From the NCBI GenBank assembly GCA_964602895.1, contig CAZRTG010000034.1:1-24030 (forward strand): a DNA stretch of 24,030 nucleotides, in the 5' to 3' direction. Below, in pieces: positions 16,932 through 24,030 of this stretch; position 1 is the first letter of the stretch, and each line of letters begins with the position of its first letter. The DNA is from JAWXBM01 sp964602895. GTDB lineage: Bacteria > Pseudomonadota > Gammaproteobacteria > Xanthomonadales > SZUA-36. Below the pieces are notes generated by a model, which saw nothing but the letters and a program-made list of their open reading frames with translations, was not told the DNA's origin and did not search any database. Made by a program: the position numbers and the translations under genes.

Positions 16932-17579
16932 TCAGGACGATGATTCGTCCTGCTGCCGCAACAACTGCAGCATATGGGTTTTCATATCCTGGTAAGCCTC
17001 TTCCAGGTCCAGGCCGGGATCCACCAGCCATTGGTGATTGATACCGATCAGGCTGGCATAAAGCTGCATGGCCACACGGTTTGGATTGATAGCAGTTGCA
17101 ATCTCTCCGGTCGCCTGTCCACCGCGTATCCAGCCGGCCATGGTTTCGCGTTGGCGTTCCATAAAACGGGCCACGTTGGGTTTGAACTCCGAGCCGGGAT
17201 CCAGCGAGCCAAACCAGAGGATGTACATGGCGCGCAAACGTTCCGGTTGGCCGAGGACCCAATCCCGATGCGCCTCATTGGCCACTTTCAAAGCTTCAAT
17301 ACCGGTCAAATTGCCTACGCGTGAATTCAAGTCGTCGATGAATTCGGCATGAATCTGGCGCAACAACTGCCGGAACAAACCGGCCTTGCTGCCGAAATGA
17401 TGGGTGGCCAGGCCGCGGCTATAACCACAGGATTCACCAATGGCCTTTAAAGTGGCGCCATCCATGCCCTGGGAATTCAGCAGGGCAATGGCTGCATCGA
17501 TCATGCTGGTTGCTGCCAGGGCGGTACGTTCTGCCTGGGTACGCGGTGAATCAACAGAGCCTGGAGCAGTTTGGTTCAT
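16932..17579 (-). CDS. TetR/AcrR-family transcriptional regulator
   Basis: This 215-residue repressor-type protein has an N-terminal helix-turn-helix, seen in IDAAIALLNSQGMDGATLKAIGESCG then YSRGLATHHFGSKAGLFRQLL, and a variable ligand-binding C-terminal half. A TTG at 17606 would add nine residues but lies inside the candidate operator, so ATG 17579 is preferred; neither has a strong ribosome site. It is the first gene of the beta-oxidation operon, so it probably controls its own operon and may sense an acyl-CoA, as PsrA and FadR-type TetR proteins do. The ligand is inference. Confidence 0.9.
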   Translation of the reverse strand: MNQTAPGSVDSPRTQAERTALAATSMIDAAIALLNSQGMDGATLKAIGESCGYSRGLATHHFGSKAGLFRQLLRQIHAEFIDDLNSRVGNLTGIEALKVANEAHRDWVLGQPERLRAMYILWFGSLDPGSEFKPNVARFMERQRETMAGWIRGGQATGEIATAINPNRVAMQLYASLIGINHQWLVDPGLDLEEAYQDMKTHMLQLLRQQDESSS

Positions 17580-17589
17580 GCAGTGCAAT

Positions 17590-17614
17590 AAACTTGTTAG
17601 CGACAAGCAAGTTT
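17590..17614. promoter_or_regulatory. Candidate TetR operator (25-bp near-palindrome)
   Basis: AAACTTG (17590-17596) and CAAGTTT (17608-17614) are perfect arms around G17602. Counting inward, 9 of 12 base pairs are symmetric. A nested CTTGT-TAGCG-ACAAG also lies within. It starts 10 bases upstream of the TetR ATG, where an autoregulatory operator is expected. Confidence 0.6.
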
Positions 17615-17661
17615 AGCCTCAGGCGCGAGAATGTCAACCGCACGAATGGAAAATATGCCGC

Positions 17662-20600
17662 TTATCCGGGTTCGGGTGGTTCCGAATCCTGCTGCATTCG
17701 CACCGTGATGGGTGCAGACGTATTCAGATGTACATCCAGTTGCGGGAAAGAAATCGAAATGCCGGCTTCATTGAACGCAGTATAGATTTGCTGGTGCAGT
17801 TCGCTGATACGTTTCACCCGGTTATCCAGTTCGGCGAAGAAACAACGAACCGACAATTGCAAGGCACTGTCGCCAAACCCGGTAAACACGACACTGGGTG
17901 CCGGCTCTTTGATAACGGCGGGGTGCCTGGTGACAACTTTTTCCAGTAACTGCATGGCTAATTCGACATTGCTGCCATAGGCAATGCCTACATTCAATGT
18001 GACGCGGATGTTGGTATCGGACAGGGTCCAGTTGAGCAAACGGCCGGTGATGAATTCTTTGTTCGGTACCAACAGTTCCTTGCCATCCCAATCGCGTATG
18101 GTGGTGGCACGAATCTGGATGCGGGTCACCGTACCAGAACTGTCGCCGACGCTGATCACGTCACCCACCCGTATCGGCCGTTCGAACAGGATGATCAGGC
18201 CGCTGATGAAATTGGCGACAATTTCCTGCAAACCAAAACCAATGCCCACACCCAATGCAGCCACCAGCCATTGCAATTGCGTCCAGCTCATTTTCAGGGT
18301 TGAGAAGAATACCGAAGCGCCGATGGCAATGATCACGTAATTGGTCAGCGTGGCGACCGTGTACCGGGTAGCTGCGGTGGATTTGCCCGAGCTGCGCATG
18401 ACCAGTTCGATCAATGCCGGCAGGCGCCGTGCCGCATACAAGGTCGTGATGATGATGATAATCGCCAGTATGAGGGTTGCCAGGGTGATATGGGTTTGTA
18501 TCTGTTCGCCGTTGACGCTTTGGTTAACGGTCCACAAGCTGAAGCGTTGCAGACCCTGGAAAGCCGGCAGCAGTGGCTTCCAGATCAGAATGAAGGCCAG
18601 CGCGCCGGTGGCGTAAATCAGTGACTTGATCAGCTGTGCCGTAGAATCGCTGATGTCACCGAGACTGGCTTGTTGTGCTTCAATAGCAGCCTTCTCATCA
18701 CCCTCTGAAGGGGGTTGGGCAGTGATCAATTGCTGAAAGCGGATACGTCGGCGCGTTACCAGCACCCAGCGCATCAGCAGCTCATACAGAAAAAGCAGGC
18801 CGACAAAGACCAGTGCCGATAAAGACAAACTGAAATAAATAATCCGTGCCGGCAGCAGGAAGCCGTTCAGCACGATGATCATCAGGGAACCCGCCAAACC
18901 AATCACCACCGTGTCCTGTAACCAGGGCGGGACGCGACTTGCAGCTTGCAGCTGGCGCTGACGGACCAGCATGCGTCTGACTTTAATGGCCACCATGATG
19001 GCCAAAACACACAAAAACAGTTGGCCCAAAACCGCCTGCGGCGTGTTCTGTTCCAGGTGCACCAGGAAGCTCGCCATAATCCCCACCGGCACCAGGCGGA
19101 TCAGAGTCCAGCTCATCAGCGATGAAACCGTTTTGCAGCGATTTGCCGACCAGTTGAAATGTATCCTGCAGATACCACCGGAAGCAGTGGCGTCACGCAG
19201 GAACAGGGCTGTCATAACGCCACCGGAAACCAACAACAAGGCCAAAGCCAGTGGTTGCCGCACACCCTGCAAGGAGCTTTCGATACTCAGGGCAATACCG
19301 ATCATGAGCAAAGGAACGGCAGCGCTGCGCAGCAAGGTCAGCAACAGGATCTCAAGTGACAAGCCGATGGAGTCATTGCGCGGTCGGCCGATTCGGGAAT
19401 TGATGATTTCCACACGCTGCCATGTGCGGCGGCGAAACAACAACAAAATCAAGCCCGTCAATATGGCAACGATAGCCAGAGGCTTCCCACTGAACACCAT
19501 GGATTGCTTCAACGAATCTTTAGCTTGCCGTAAGTCCAGGATTACCTGATTGAAGAAATTCTGATTGATGGGCAGATGGCTGCGCACCCACAATATGTGG
19601 CCAATGAGAAAGGCCCTGAACTCTTTGGCCAACGAACCCAGCTGCCCGTAACTGATGTCGGTCTTGCCCAACAGCTGTACCAATTCGGTTTCGCTGGACA
19701 TCAGATCGGTCAGCAATTTACGCTGTTCCTGCACCAGTTGATTGGCTGCTGCCATGACGTTGTCCGAAAGCGGCTGCGAAATTGATAATGCTGCCAGTCG
19801 CGAGTTGATGAACTGTTTGCTGTCGAGCAACTCGGTCAACCGCTGTTCGTGTTGGGCCCGGTCGATCACAATCTGACCAATGTTGTTGCTCTGTCTGAGC
19901 TTGTCGGCAGGTGGGCGGTATTGATCCAGTTGCATGAAATAATTCATCAGGTAAGGACCGTATATCGACGCTCTGCCACCCGACTCAACCAGCCGACGGG
20001 CAGAATTGAAATGCTCCATCAGCTCAAACAGCAGGCCATCGGTACGGACTTTTTCAGCATCTGCAAGGCTGGAATCACGGACGAGCTGGCTACGATGATC
20101 TGTCAACGCAGCATTTTCTGCCAAAAGGCTTTTCAGCAATTCATAGCCCGGAGTATCGGGCTCGGCCTGTTGCAAGGTTTGATCAGCCAGAATGGGTCGT
20201 TTGTCTGCCAGCAAGGGTGCCGCTGCCGCCAGCGCCTGTTGCAAGGTTTCGATGTTGCGCACCAGTTCTTCACGTTCTGCCCGGCGTATGCGGCCGCGGG
20301 CAGGCAAATTGGTCAGCTGTGCATTGAGCGCGCGACGTTCCATGTCCAACGCCAGGCGGTGTGCGGCCACTTGCCATTGCGACGCCTCAAATTGGGTCGG
20401 GGCTCCGGCTACGTCAAAACGCACATGACTCTCGGGTAGTGTCGCGGCTTCGTTATCTATGGCATTGATACGCGCCCGGATGGTGTCCGAGGTACCTACC
20501 TCTGCGGCGATCTGTTGGTCCAGGGACTCACGCTTGTTGATCAGGGTTTGTAATGTGGTGTTGAGTTTATCAACCAGGGCATTCAGCTTTGACCAGCTCA

Positions 20601-20946
20601 GCTGCTCCAGCGTATCGAGAGCCGGTATTTTCGGCATCATGCTGGCTTGTGCCTGCACCCTGAGTTCTGTTTCGTCTTGAGACGAGGAGTTGATCTCCTG
20701 TTCGTACTGCTCTGCCAATTGCTCGAAATTCCGGGCTTCGCGCAACCGGTTCAGGGTTTCCTGATAAGCGCGCAGGATAGCGCTGCCTTCGGCGGTTTCA
20801 CCCTGCTGTTGCAGTGTCGAAATCCGCTGCTCCACCCGTTTGAGCTGAGCATCCAGGGTGTCAGCAAATAAAGTGCCCATGCAGCACAATTGCAGGAAAA
20901 GCAGTGCTGCCAGCGGTAAAAGATGGAGTGATCGAAACCGTTTCAT
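17662..20946 (-). CDS. Large mechanosensitive channel of the MscK/MscM (KefA/YjeP) type
   Basis: This protein of about 1094 residues opens under membrane tension to release solutes in osmotic downshock. An N-terminal signal peptide ends TLFA-DT near residue 29. A periplasmic coiled-coil region to about 490 follows, then a series of hydrophobic helices, then the MscS core. The pore helix is ALGVGIGFGLQEIVANFISG near 890-912, followed by ERPIRVGDVISV and the cytoplasmic beta and C-terminal domains ending SISFPQLDVHL. The length fits E. coli MscK (1120) and MscM (1107), which I cannot tell apart. The ATG at 20946 starts a good signal peptide, but the nearest Shine-Dalgarno (GGGAGGA) is 20 bases upstream. 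A TTG at 20997 is an unlikely alternative. Confidence 0.93.
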   Translation of the reverse strand: MKRFRSLHLLPLAALLFLQLCCMGTLFADTLDAQLKRVEQRISTLQQQGETAEGSAILRAYQETLNRLREARNFEQLAEQYEQEINSSSQDETELRVQAQASMMPKIPALDTLEQLSWSKLNALVDKLNTTLQTLINKRESLDQQIAAEVGTSDTIRARINAIDNEAATLPESHVRFDVAGAPTQFEASQWQVAAHRLALDMERRALNAQLTNLPARGRIRRAEREELVRNIETLQQALAAAAPLLADKRPILADQTLQQAEPDTPGYELLKSLLAENAALTDHRSQLVRDSSLADAEKVRTDGLLFELMEHFNSARRLVESGGRASIYGPYLMNYFMQLDQYRPPADKLRQSNNIGQIVIDRAQHEQRLTELLDSKQFINSRLAALSISQPLSDNVMAAANQLVQEQRKLLTDLMSSETELVQLLGKTDISYGQLGSLAKEFRAFLIGHILWVRSHLPINQNFFNQVILDLRQAKDSLKQSMVFSGKPLAIVAILTGLILLLFRRRTWQRVEIINSRIGRPRNDSIGLSLEILLLTLLRSAAVPLLMIGIALSIESSLQGVRQPLALALLLVSGGVMTALFLRDATASGGICRIHFNWSANRCKTVSSLMSWTLIRLVPVGIMASFLVHLEQNTPQAVLGQLFLCVLAIMVAIKVRRMLVRQRQLQAASRVPPWLQDTVVIGLAGSLMIIVLNGFLLPARIIYFSLSLSALVFVGLLFLYELLMRWVLVTRRRIRFQQLITAQPPSEGDEKAAIEAQQASLGDISDSTAQLIKSLIYATGALAFILIWKPLLPAFQGLQRFSLWTVNQSVNGEQIQTHITLATLILAIIIIITTLYAARRLPALIELVMRSSGKSTAATRYTVATLTNYVIIAIGASVFFSTLKMSWTQLQWLVAALGVGIGFGLQEIVANFISGLIILFERPIRVGDVISVGDSSGTVTRIQIRATTIRDWDGKELLVPNKEFITGRLLNWTLSDTNIRVTLNVGIAYGSNVELAMQLLEKVVTRHPAVIKEPAPSVVFTGFGDSALQLSVRCFFAELDNRVKRISELHQQIYTAFNEAGISISFPQLDVHLNTSAPITVRMQQDSEPPEPG

Positions 20947-21047
20947 TGATGCAGCGGCGAACTGCGTCCTCCCGTTATTTGAGAGGCATCGTAACAAAGC
21001 GGCGTGCCCCGCGTAAGCGGCTCGGTAAATTAAGCTGTGGTGTGCGG

Positions 21048-21632
21048 CTACGTTTCCAGATCTGCCAGCAATGCGGTGAGGTTTTGTTTGGATAAATCAA
21101 CGCTATGGCGATAAAGGTCATGGTTTACACCCATGAACATGCCTGAGCCGGTCGACAGTGCACGAACCATTTCCTCACTCAGTTCAAAACGCATGAAATG
21201 AACTGCCGAGGTTTTCTCATCGTTGGAGCGTTGTAAATCTTCGTTGGCAATGGCAAATACCTTGTCAAAACCGTCTACCTGCAGCCACACCAAATGCTCC
21301 ACACCACGCAGCTCTACCAGGCGGCGGCGACGTTCTTCGGCATCGGGAAACTCGAACATGGCGGTACATTTGAGATTGTTGCCATCGGGTATTAAGGGGT
21401 TGTAAGCCGACAACTCCTCTTCAATACCTGCTGCCTCGAAAATCTTTTCGATGCGCAACATTTCCTGCACCTGGTACTGGATGGTCAGGCGGTCCTCAAA
21501 GTAGAGGCTAAAGTTCGGCCCGATATTGATACGCCGCGGTTTCTTGTGTTTCAACACTTTGTCACGAAAATCGGCACGCTGTTCCGCGTATTGTTCCAGA
21601 CTCATCAGATCCGAGCGTTTCAATGCTTTCAT
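21048..21632 (-). CDS. DUF3501 family protein
   Basis: This 194-residue protein begins MKALKRSDLMSLEQYAEQRADFR and has conserved blocks RRINIGPNFSLYFEDR, QVQEMLRIEKIFEAAG and CTAMFEFPDAEERR, which match DUF3501. It has no signal peptide, no Cys-rich motif and one cysteine, so it is probably soluble and cytoplasmic. The family has no established biochemical function, but it typically sits beside a heterodisulfide-reductase-like Fe-S protein and a rubrerythrin, exactly as here. It may be a partner of that Fe-S protein, perhaps in oxidative stress defence; this is inference. AAAGGAC lies before the ATG. It is separated from the Fe-S gene by the 259-bp repeat region. Confidence 0.85.
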   Translation of the reverse strand: MKALKRSDLMSLEQYAEQRADFRDKVLKHKKPRRINIGPNFSLYFEDRLTIQYQVQEMLRIEKIFEAAGIEEELSAYNPLIPDGNNLKCTAMFEFPDAEERRRRLVELRGVEHLVWLQVDGFDKVFAIANEDLQRSNDEKTSAVHFMRFELSEEMVRALSTGSGMFMGVNHDLYRHSVDLSKQNLTALLADLET

Positions 21633-21676
21633 TCTTCGTCCTTTGAAAAGTGGGTCAGAGTTGAGCGTTGGTGTAG

Positions 21677-21691
21677 GGGGGCTTTGCCCCC
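21677..21691. repeat. GC-rich hairpin at the edge of the repeat array
   Basis: GGGGGC-TTT-GCCCCC is a perfect 6-bp stem with a 3-base loop, directly next to the first array copy. Read on the - strand it lies between the array and the DUF3501 ribosome site. There is no T-run, so it is not a classic terminator. Such GGGGGC/GCCCCC hairpins occur in dispersed palindromic (REP-like) repeats, which is consistent with the adjoining array. Confidence 0.6.
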
Positions 21692-21892
21692 GATATGGGT
21701 GTCTTCATTTCCTCTCCCGAGACATGGGTGTCTTCATTTCCCTCATTTCTCATTTCTATCCGACATGGGTGCCTTCATCTCCGCCGACATGGGTGTCTTC
21801 ATTTCCTATTCATTTCCTACTCCCGACATGGGTGTCTTGATTTCCTGCCCTGACATGGGTGTCTTGATTTCCACATGGGTGTCTTCATTTCC
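21692..21892 (+). repeat. Seven-copy array of a roughly 21-bp repeat between the Fe-S and DUF3501 genes
   Basis: Copies with core ATGGGTGTCTTCATTTCC, usually preceded by GAC, begin at 21692, 21721, 21762, 21786, 21825, 21852 and 21872. Copy 1 starts GAT, copy 3 has two substitutions, and copies 5 and 6 read TTGATTTCC. Copy starts are 20-41 bp apart, separated by 0-20 bp of pyrimidine-rich DNA. Within each unit GACA and TGTC flank TGGG, giving a small hairpin. The last copy runs into the TAG stop of the Fe-S gene. The array is translatable on the + strand as repeated MGVFIS, but that is a by-product of the repeat. Confidence 0.9.
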
Positions 21893-23217
21893 TAAATGCC
21901 GTAAGCCTTGCGCAACAAACTCAGCGGATTGGTTTCGCCGTGCTTCAGTTCCAGGCCATCTGCAATCTGTGTCGCGGCCATGGGGCAGTCTGAAACCAGG
22001 TAGTCGGCCTCAAGTTTGGCCACCCGGCTGATCACCGGCCTGGCTATTTTCTGTGATCGTTCCCAGGTACCGGCGCGCACGCCATAGGTGCCATCGTGGC
22101 CGGAGCACCGTTCGATCAGGTGGACCTCCGTGCCCGGAACCAATGCCAGAATATCTTTGGTCTTGGGGCCGATATTCTGTACCCGCTGGTGACAGGGCAC
22201 ATGCCAGGCTACCGTACCAAGTTCGGCTTTGAATTCTGTGTCGAGCAAACCAGCTTTGTGCCGGTGCAGCAAATATTCAAACGGATCGTAGATATTTGCT
22301 TTGACCTTTTGCACGTCGGCATCGTGCGGATACATCAGTGGCAATTCCTGCTTGAACATCAGCACGCAGGATGGAATGGCAGCAACGATATCCCAGCCCT
22401 GGTCGATCAGTCGCACCAGTTCAGGAATATTGGTTTTTTTGTACTTGTCGACGGTTTTCAGATCACCCTGTTCCAGTTTGGGCATGCCGCAGCATGCTTC
22501 CTTGTCGGTCAACCTTACCGGAATCCGGTTGTGCTCAAAAACCCGAATCAGATCCGCCGCAATATCGGGTGTGTTGACGTTGCAGTAACAGGTGGCAAAC
22601 AAGACGGCTTTACCTTGGGTCGGCCCGGCGACAACGGCTTCGCTGACCAGCGGCTTACGGCCCTTGTCACGTTTGCGTAAGGTGTCTGAATGAAATTCAG
22701 GCAGATGCGCACGTCTGTCAAGATCCAGGGTTTTCTCCAGCAACTTGCGCATCGTCGGATTGTTGTTGGCTGCGTTAATGACCTTGGATACCACCGGCAA
22801 ACTGCCTACGGTGCCGTGGATTCTGGTATTGCTGAGCAATCGATGGCTGAGCTTGCGTTCGCCTTTCTCAAACTGCACGGCCTTGGCGCGCAGCATCAAA
22901 TGCGGGAAATCCACATTCCATTCGTGCGGTGGCACATAGGGGCATTTGGTCTGATAACAAAGATCGCAGAGATAGCATTGATCGACCACCTTCATGTAAT
23001 CGGCTTTGGCTACGCCATCGACTTCGAAAGTGTCTGACTCGTCTACCAGGTCGAACAGGGTTGGAAAGGCATCGCACAGGGATACACAGCGTCTGCAACC
23101 GTGGCAGATGTCATACACCCGTTCCAGTTCTTCATAGAGCGGCTTTTCTTCATAAAACGCCTTTTCCTGCCAGCCCAAAGCGTGGCGGGTAGGGGCATCC
23201 AGGCTGCCTTCGCGCAT
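21892..23217 (-). CDS. Heterodisulfide-reductase/GlpC-like Fe-S oxidoreductase subunit
   Basis: This 441-residue soluble protein carries two ferredoxin-type [4Fe-4S] motifs, C38-C41-C44-C48 (CHGCRRCVSLC) and C81-C84-C87-C92 (CYLCDLCYQTKC). Two CCG-type cysteine domains follow. The first has C210/C212 and ACCGMPKLEQ (C242, C243). The second has VPCHQR (C342), RCSGHDG (C371) and C411; here the canonical CCG is CSG. The family (GlpC, HdrD, LutA relatives) passes electrons between a flavoprotein or quinone and a substrate. No flavin subunit is encoded nearby, so its partner is unclear. The start has AAAAGG at 23226-23231. It sits between rubrerythrin and DUF3501, a recurrent trio, and may supply electrons to rubrerythrin; that link is inference. 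Confidence 0.9.
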   Translation of the reverse strand: MREGSLDAPTRHALGWQEKAFYEEKPLYEELERVYDICHGCRRCVSLCDAFPTLFDLVDESDTFEVDGVAKADYMKVVDQCYLCDLCYQTKCPYVPPHEWNVDFPHLMLRAKAVQFEKGERKLSHRLLSNTRIHGTVGSLPVVSKVINAANNNPTMRKLLEKTLDLDRRAHLPEFHSDTLRKRDKGRKPLVSEAVVAGPTQGKAVLFATCYCNVNTPDIAADLIRVFEHNRIPVRLTDKEACCGMPKLEQGDLKTVDKYKKTNIPELVRLIDQGWDIVAAIPSCVLMFKQELPLMYPHDADVQKVKANIYDPFEYLLHRHKAGLLDTEFKAELGTVAWHVPCHQRVQNIGPKTKDILALVPGTEVHLIERCSGHDGTYGVRAGTWERSQKIARPVISRVAKLEADYLVSDCPMAATQIADGLELKHGETNPLSLLRKAYGI

Positions 23218-23251
23218 GCTGTTTTCCTTTTAGCGAGTCGACCGAATCCGC

Positions 23252-23278
23252 ACCAACCCGGTAAGCGTCCGGGTTGGT
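23252..23278. other. Strong hairpin between rubrerythrin and Fe-S genes
   Basis: ACCAACCCGG (23252-23261) and CCGGGTTGGT (23269-23278) form a perfect 10-bp stem with a 7-base loop in the 96-bp gap. No T-run follows on either strand, so it is a poor terminator. It may protect or process the rubrerythrin transcript, making it more abundant than the downstream genes. Confidence 0.65.
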
Positions 23279-23313
23279 CGGGCAACACTTTGCAAACCCA
23301 TCAGGCGAAAACG

Positions 23314-23730
23314 TTACTCCATCTCGTCCAGCGCGCGCTGAAAGCGGTTGGCATGTGAACGCTCAGCCTTGGCCAGGGTTTCGAACCAATCGGCGATTTC
23401 GTCGAATTTCTCTTCGCGGGCGGCTCTGGCCATACCTGGGTACATATCGGTGTACTCGTAGGTTTCACCGGCAATGGCGGCTTTCAAATTGTCAGCGGTC
23501 GGGCCGATGGGCAAGCCAGTGGCAGGATCGCCGGTTTCTTCCAGATATTCCAGATGGCCGTGTGCATGGCCGGTTTCGCCTTCTGCAGTAGAACGGAAAA
23601 CAGCCGCTACATCGTTATAACCTTCAACATCCGCGCGTTGTGCGAAATACAGATAACGACGATTGGCTTGTGATTCACCTGCAAAAGCATCTTTCAGGTT
23701 TTGTTCGGTTTTGGAACCTTTCAGTGACAT
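23314..23730 (-). CDS. rbr: Rubrerythrin (diiron domain only)
   Basis: This 138-residue four-helix diiron protein probably reduces hydrogen peroxide. The ligands of the rubrerythrin site are all visible: E19, E52, H55, E89, E92, E123 and H126. Their local spacings (33, 3, 3 and 3) match E20/E53/H56, E94/E97 and E127/H130 of Desulfovibrio rubrerythrin. The C-terminal rubredoxin domain of classic rubrerythrins (about 190 aa) is absent, as in erythrin/sulerythrin-type proteins, so electrons must come from another protein. GGAGG at 23741-23745 is 10 bases before the ATG. It is the first gene of the rubrerythrin / Fe-S / DUF3501 set. Confidence 0.94.
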   Translation of the reverse strand: MSLKGSKTEQNLKDAFAGESQANRRYLYFAQRADVEGYNDVAAVFRSTAEGETGHAHGHLEYLEETGDPATGLPIGPTADNLKAAIAGETYEYTDMYPGMARAAREEKFDEIADWFETLAKAERSHANRFQRALDEME

Positions 23731-23807
23731 GGTCTGGCTACCTCCGTGGGCTTGATTACTTAAAAATTCAAGTGTGCTGCTTAAATTGTGTTATTCCGCG
23801 CTGACTG

Positions 23808-23824
23808 CCGACCGGTGTGGTCGG
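23808..23824. other. Hairpin in the rubrerythrin leader
   Basis: CCGACC (23808-23813) and GGTCGG (23819-23824) form a 6-bp stem with a 5-base loop. If the promoter at 23842-23870 is right, this hairpin lies near the 5' end of the leader RNA and could stabilise it. No T-run makes it a terminator. Confidence 0.4.
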
Positions 23825-23841
23825 GAGTTTTGCTCAATAAC

Positions 23842-23870
23842 ACTATAGCCATCTCCTGGCAATAGTTGAA
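23842..23870 (-). promoter_or_regulatory. Candidate promoter of the rubrerythrin operon
   Basis: On the - strand TTCAAC (23870-23865) and TATAGT (23847-23842) are separated by 17 bp. The -10 matches sigma-70 consensus at 5 of 6 bases and the -35 at 3 of 6. Transcription would start near 23835, giving a leader of roughly 105 bases. The rest of the 300 bp beyond the rubrerythrin start holds no convincing gene. Confidence 0.4.
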
Positions 23871-23886
23871 ATTGATTTTCACAATC
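23868..23886 (-). promoter_or_regulatory. Fur-box-like site overlapping the rubrerythrin -35 region
   Basis: The 19-base - strand sequence GATTGTGAAAATCAATTTC agrees with the Fur consensus GATAATGATAATCATTATC at 14 of 19 positions. It overlaps the candidate -35 box. Iron control of a diiron peroxidase would make sense, but AT-rich DNA often gives partial matches. Confidence 0.35.
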
Positions 23887-23932
23887 AAACGAATAGCCGA
23901 CATCAATAGGTTTTTTTAATTTTAACGGAAAT

Positions 23933-23971
23933 TTTAACGGACACCCATCGTTTTTTTTAACGGACACCCAT
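23933..23971 (+). repeat. Two direct copies related to the seven-copy array, opposite orientation
   Basis: TTTAACGGACACCCAT occurs at 23933-23948 and again at 23956-23971, exactly 23 bp apart. A shorter TTTAACGGA precedes them at 23921-23929. The block GGAAAT...GACACCCAT here matches the complement of the array units at 21692-21892, with a few extra bases in the middle. The two sites are about 2 kb apart, on either side of the rubrerythrin and Fe-S genes. Confidence 0.6.
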
Positions 23972-24030
23972 GAGTTTTCCTGATTATCCATGATTCTCAG
24001 GCATTGAGAAGACCGAGTCATAAAGTCGTA

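Noticed and set aside
21692..21892. CRISPR array
   Set aside because: The repeats diverge, the spacers are 0-20 bp, irregular and low in complexity, and no cas gene is present.
21546..22031. 161-codon + strand reading frame with repeated DMGVFIS units
   Set aside because: It is produced by the DNA repeat and by overlap with the 3' ends of two real - strand genes; no ribosome site or family.
23791..24021. 76-codon - strand frame beyond rubrerythrin, open to the window edge
   Set aside because: It covers the candidate promoter, Fur-like site and repeats and has no recognisable domain. It could be the tail of a gene or transposase remnant reaching in from outside, but nothing supports that here.

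Overview
The window looks like chromosomal DNA of an aerobic, Gram-negative proteobacterium, most likely a gammaproteobacterium. The evidence is the RND/TolC envelope machinery, a Tat-exported copper oxidase, a c-type cytochrome, a FadB/FadJ-type beta-oxidation enzyme and a MscK/MscM-type channel. I cannot name the genus from sequence alone. There are three functional blocks, tightly packed, with no tRNA, rRNA, CRISPR array or intact insertion sequence.

Block 1 (about 1-12296, + strand) handles copper or silver. It opens with the last 36 codons of a heavy-metal P-type ATPase (CopA type), followed closely by a cyclopropane-fatty-acid synthase. After a 143-bp gap comes a run of eight genes: a small exported His/Cys protein, a TolC-family channel, a CusB adaptor, a CusA pump, a DUF411 protein, a membrane-anchored cytochrome c, a second TolC-family lipoprotein and a Tat-exported multicopper oxidase. 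Several of these genes overlap by 4-17 bp, which suggests one operon. CusA keeps the methionine triad and the proton-relay Asp. CusB carries two complete CusF copper-chaperone domains at its C-terminus. The CusB, cytochrome and second TolC proteins all end in His/Met-rich tails, and the oxidase has a His/Met-rich segment late in its chain. The model is: CopA exports Cu(I) from the cytoplasm; the periplasmic proteins bind it; the oxidase converts it to Cu(II); CusCBA expels it from the cell.

Block 2 (12293-17614, - strand) is a fatty-acid beta-oxidation operon: a TetR regulator, a thiolase, a fused enoyl-CoA hydratase/3-hydroxyacyl-CoA dehydrogenase and an acyl-CoA dehydrogenase. A 25-bp near-palindrome just upstream of the TetR gene is a good operator candidate. 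The last gene converges on the copper operon, and the two stop codons share one CTAG.

Block 3 (17662-23730, - strand) holds a large MscK/MscM-like mechanosensitive channel and a rubrerythrin / Fe-S oxidoreductase / DUF3501 cluster. The cluster has a candidate promoter with a Fur-like site upstream. Between the Fe-S gene and the DUF3501 gene lies a compact seven-copy array of a roughly 21-bp repeat flanked by a GC-rich hairpin. Two related motifs in the opposite orientation sit at the right edge of the window. The array and the tandem-CusF adaptor are the least ordinary things here. I see no wholly unknown multi-gene system, but the joint role of the rubrerythrin/Fe-S/DUF3501 trio is not something I can derive from the sequence.
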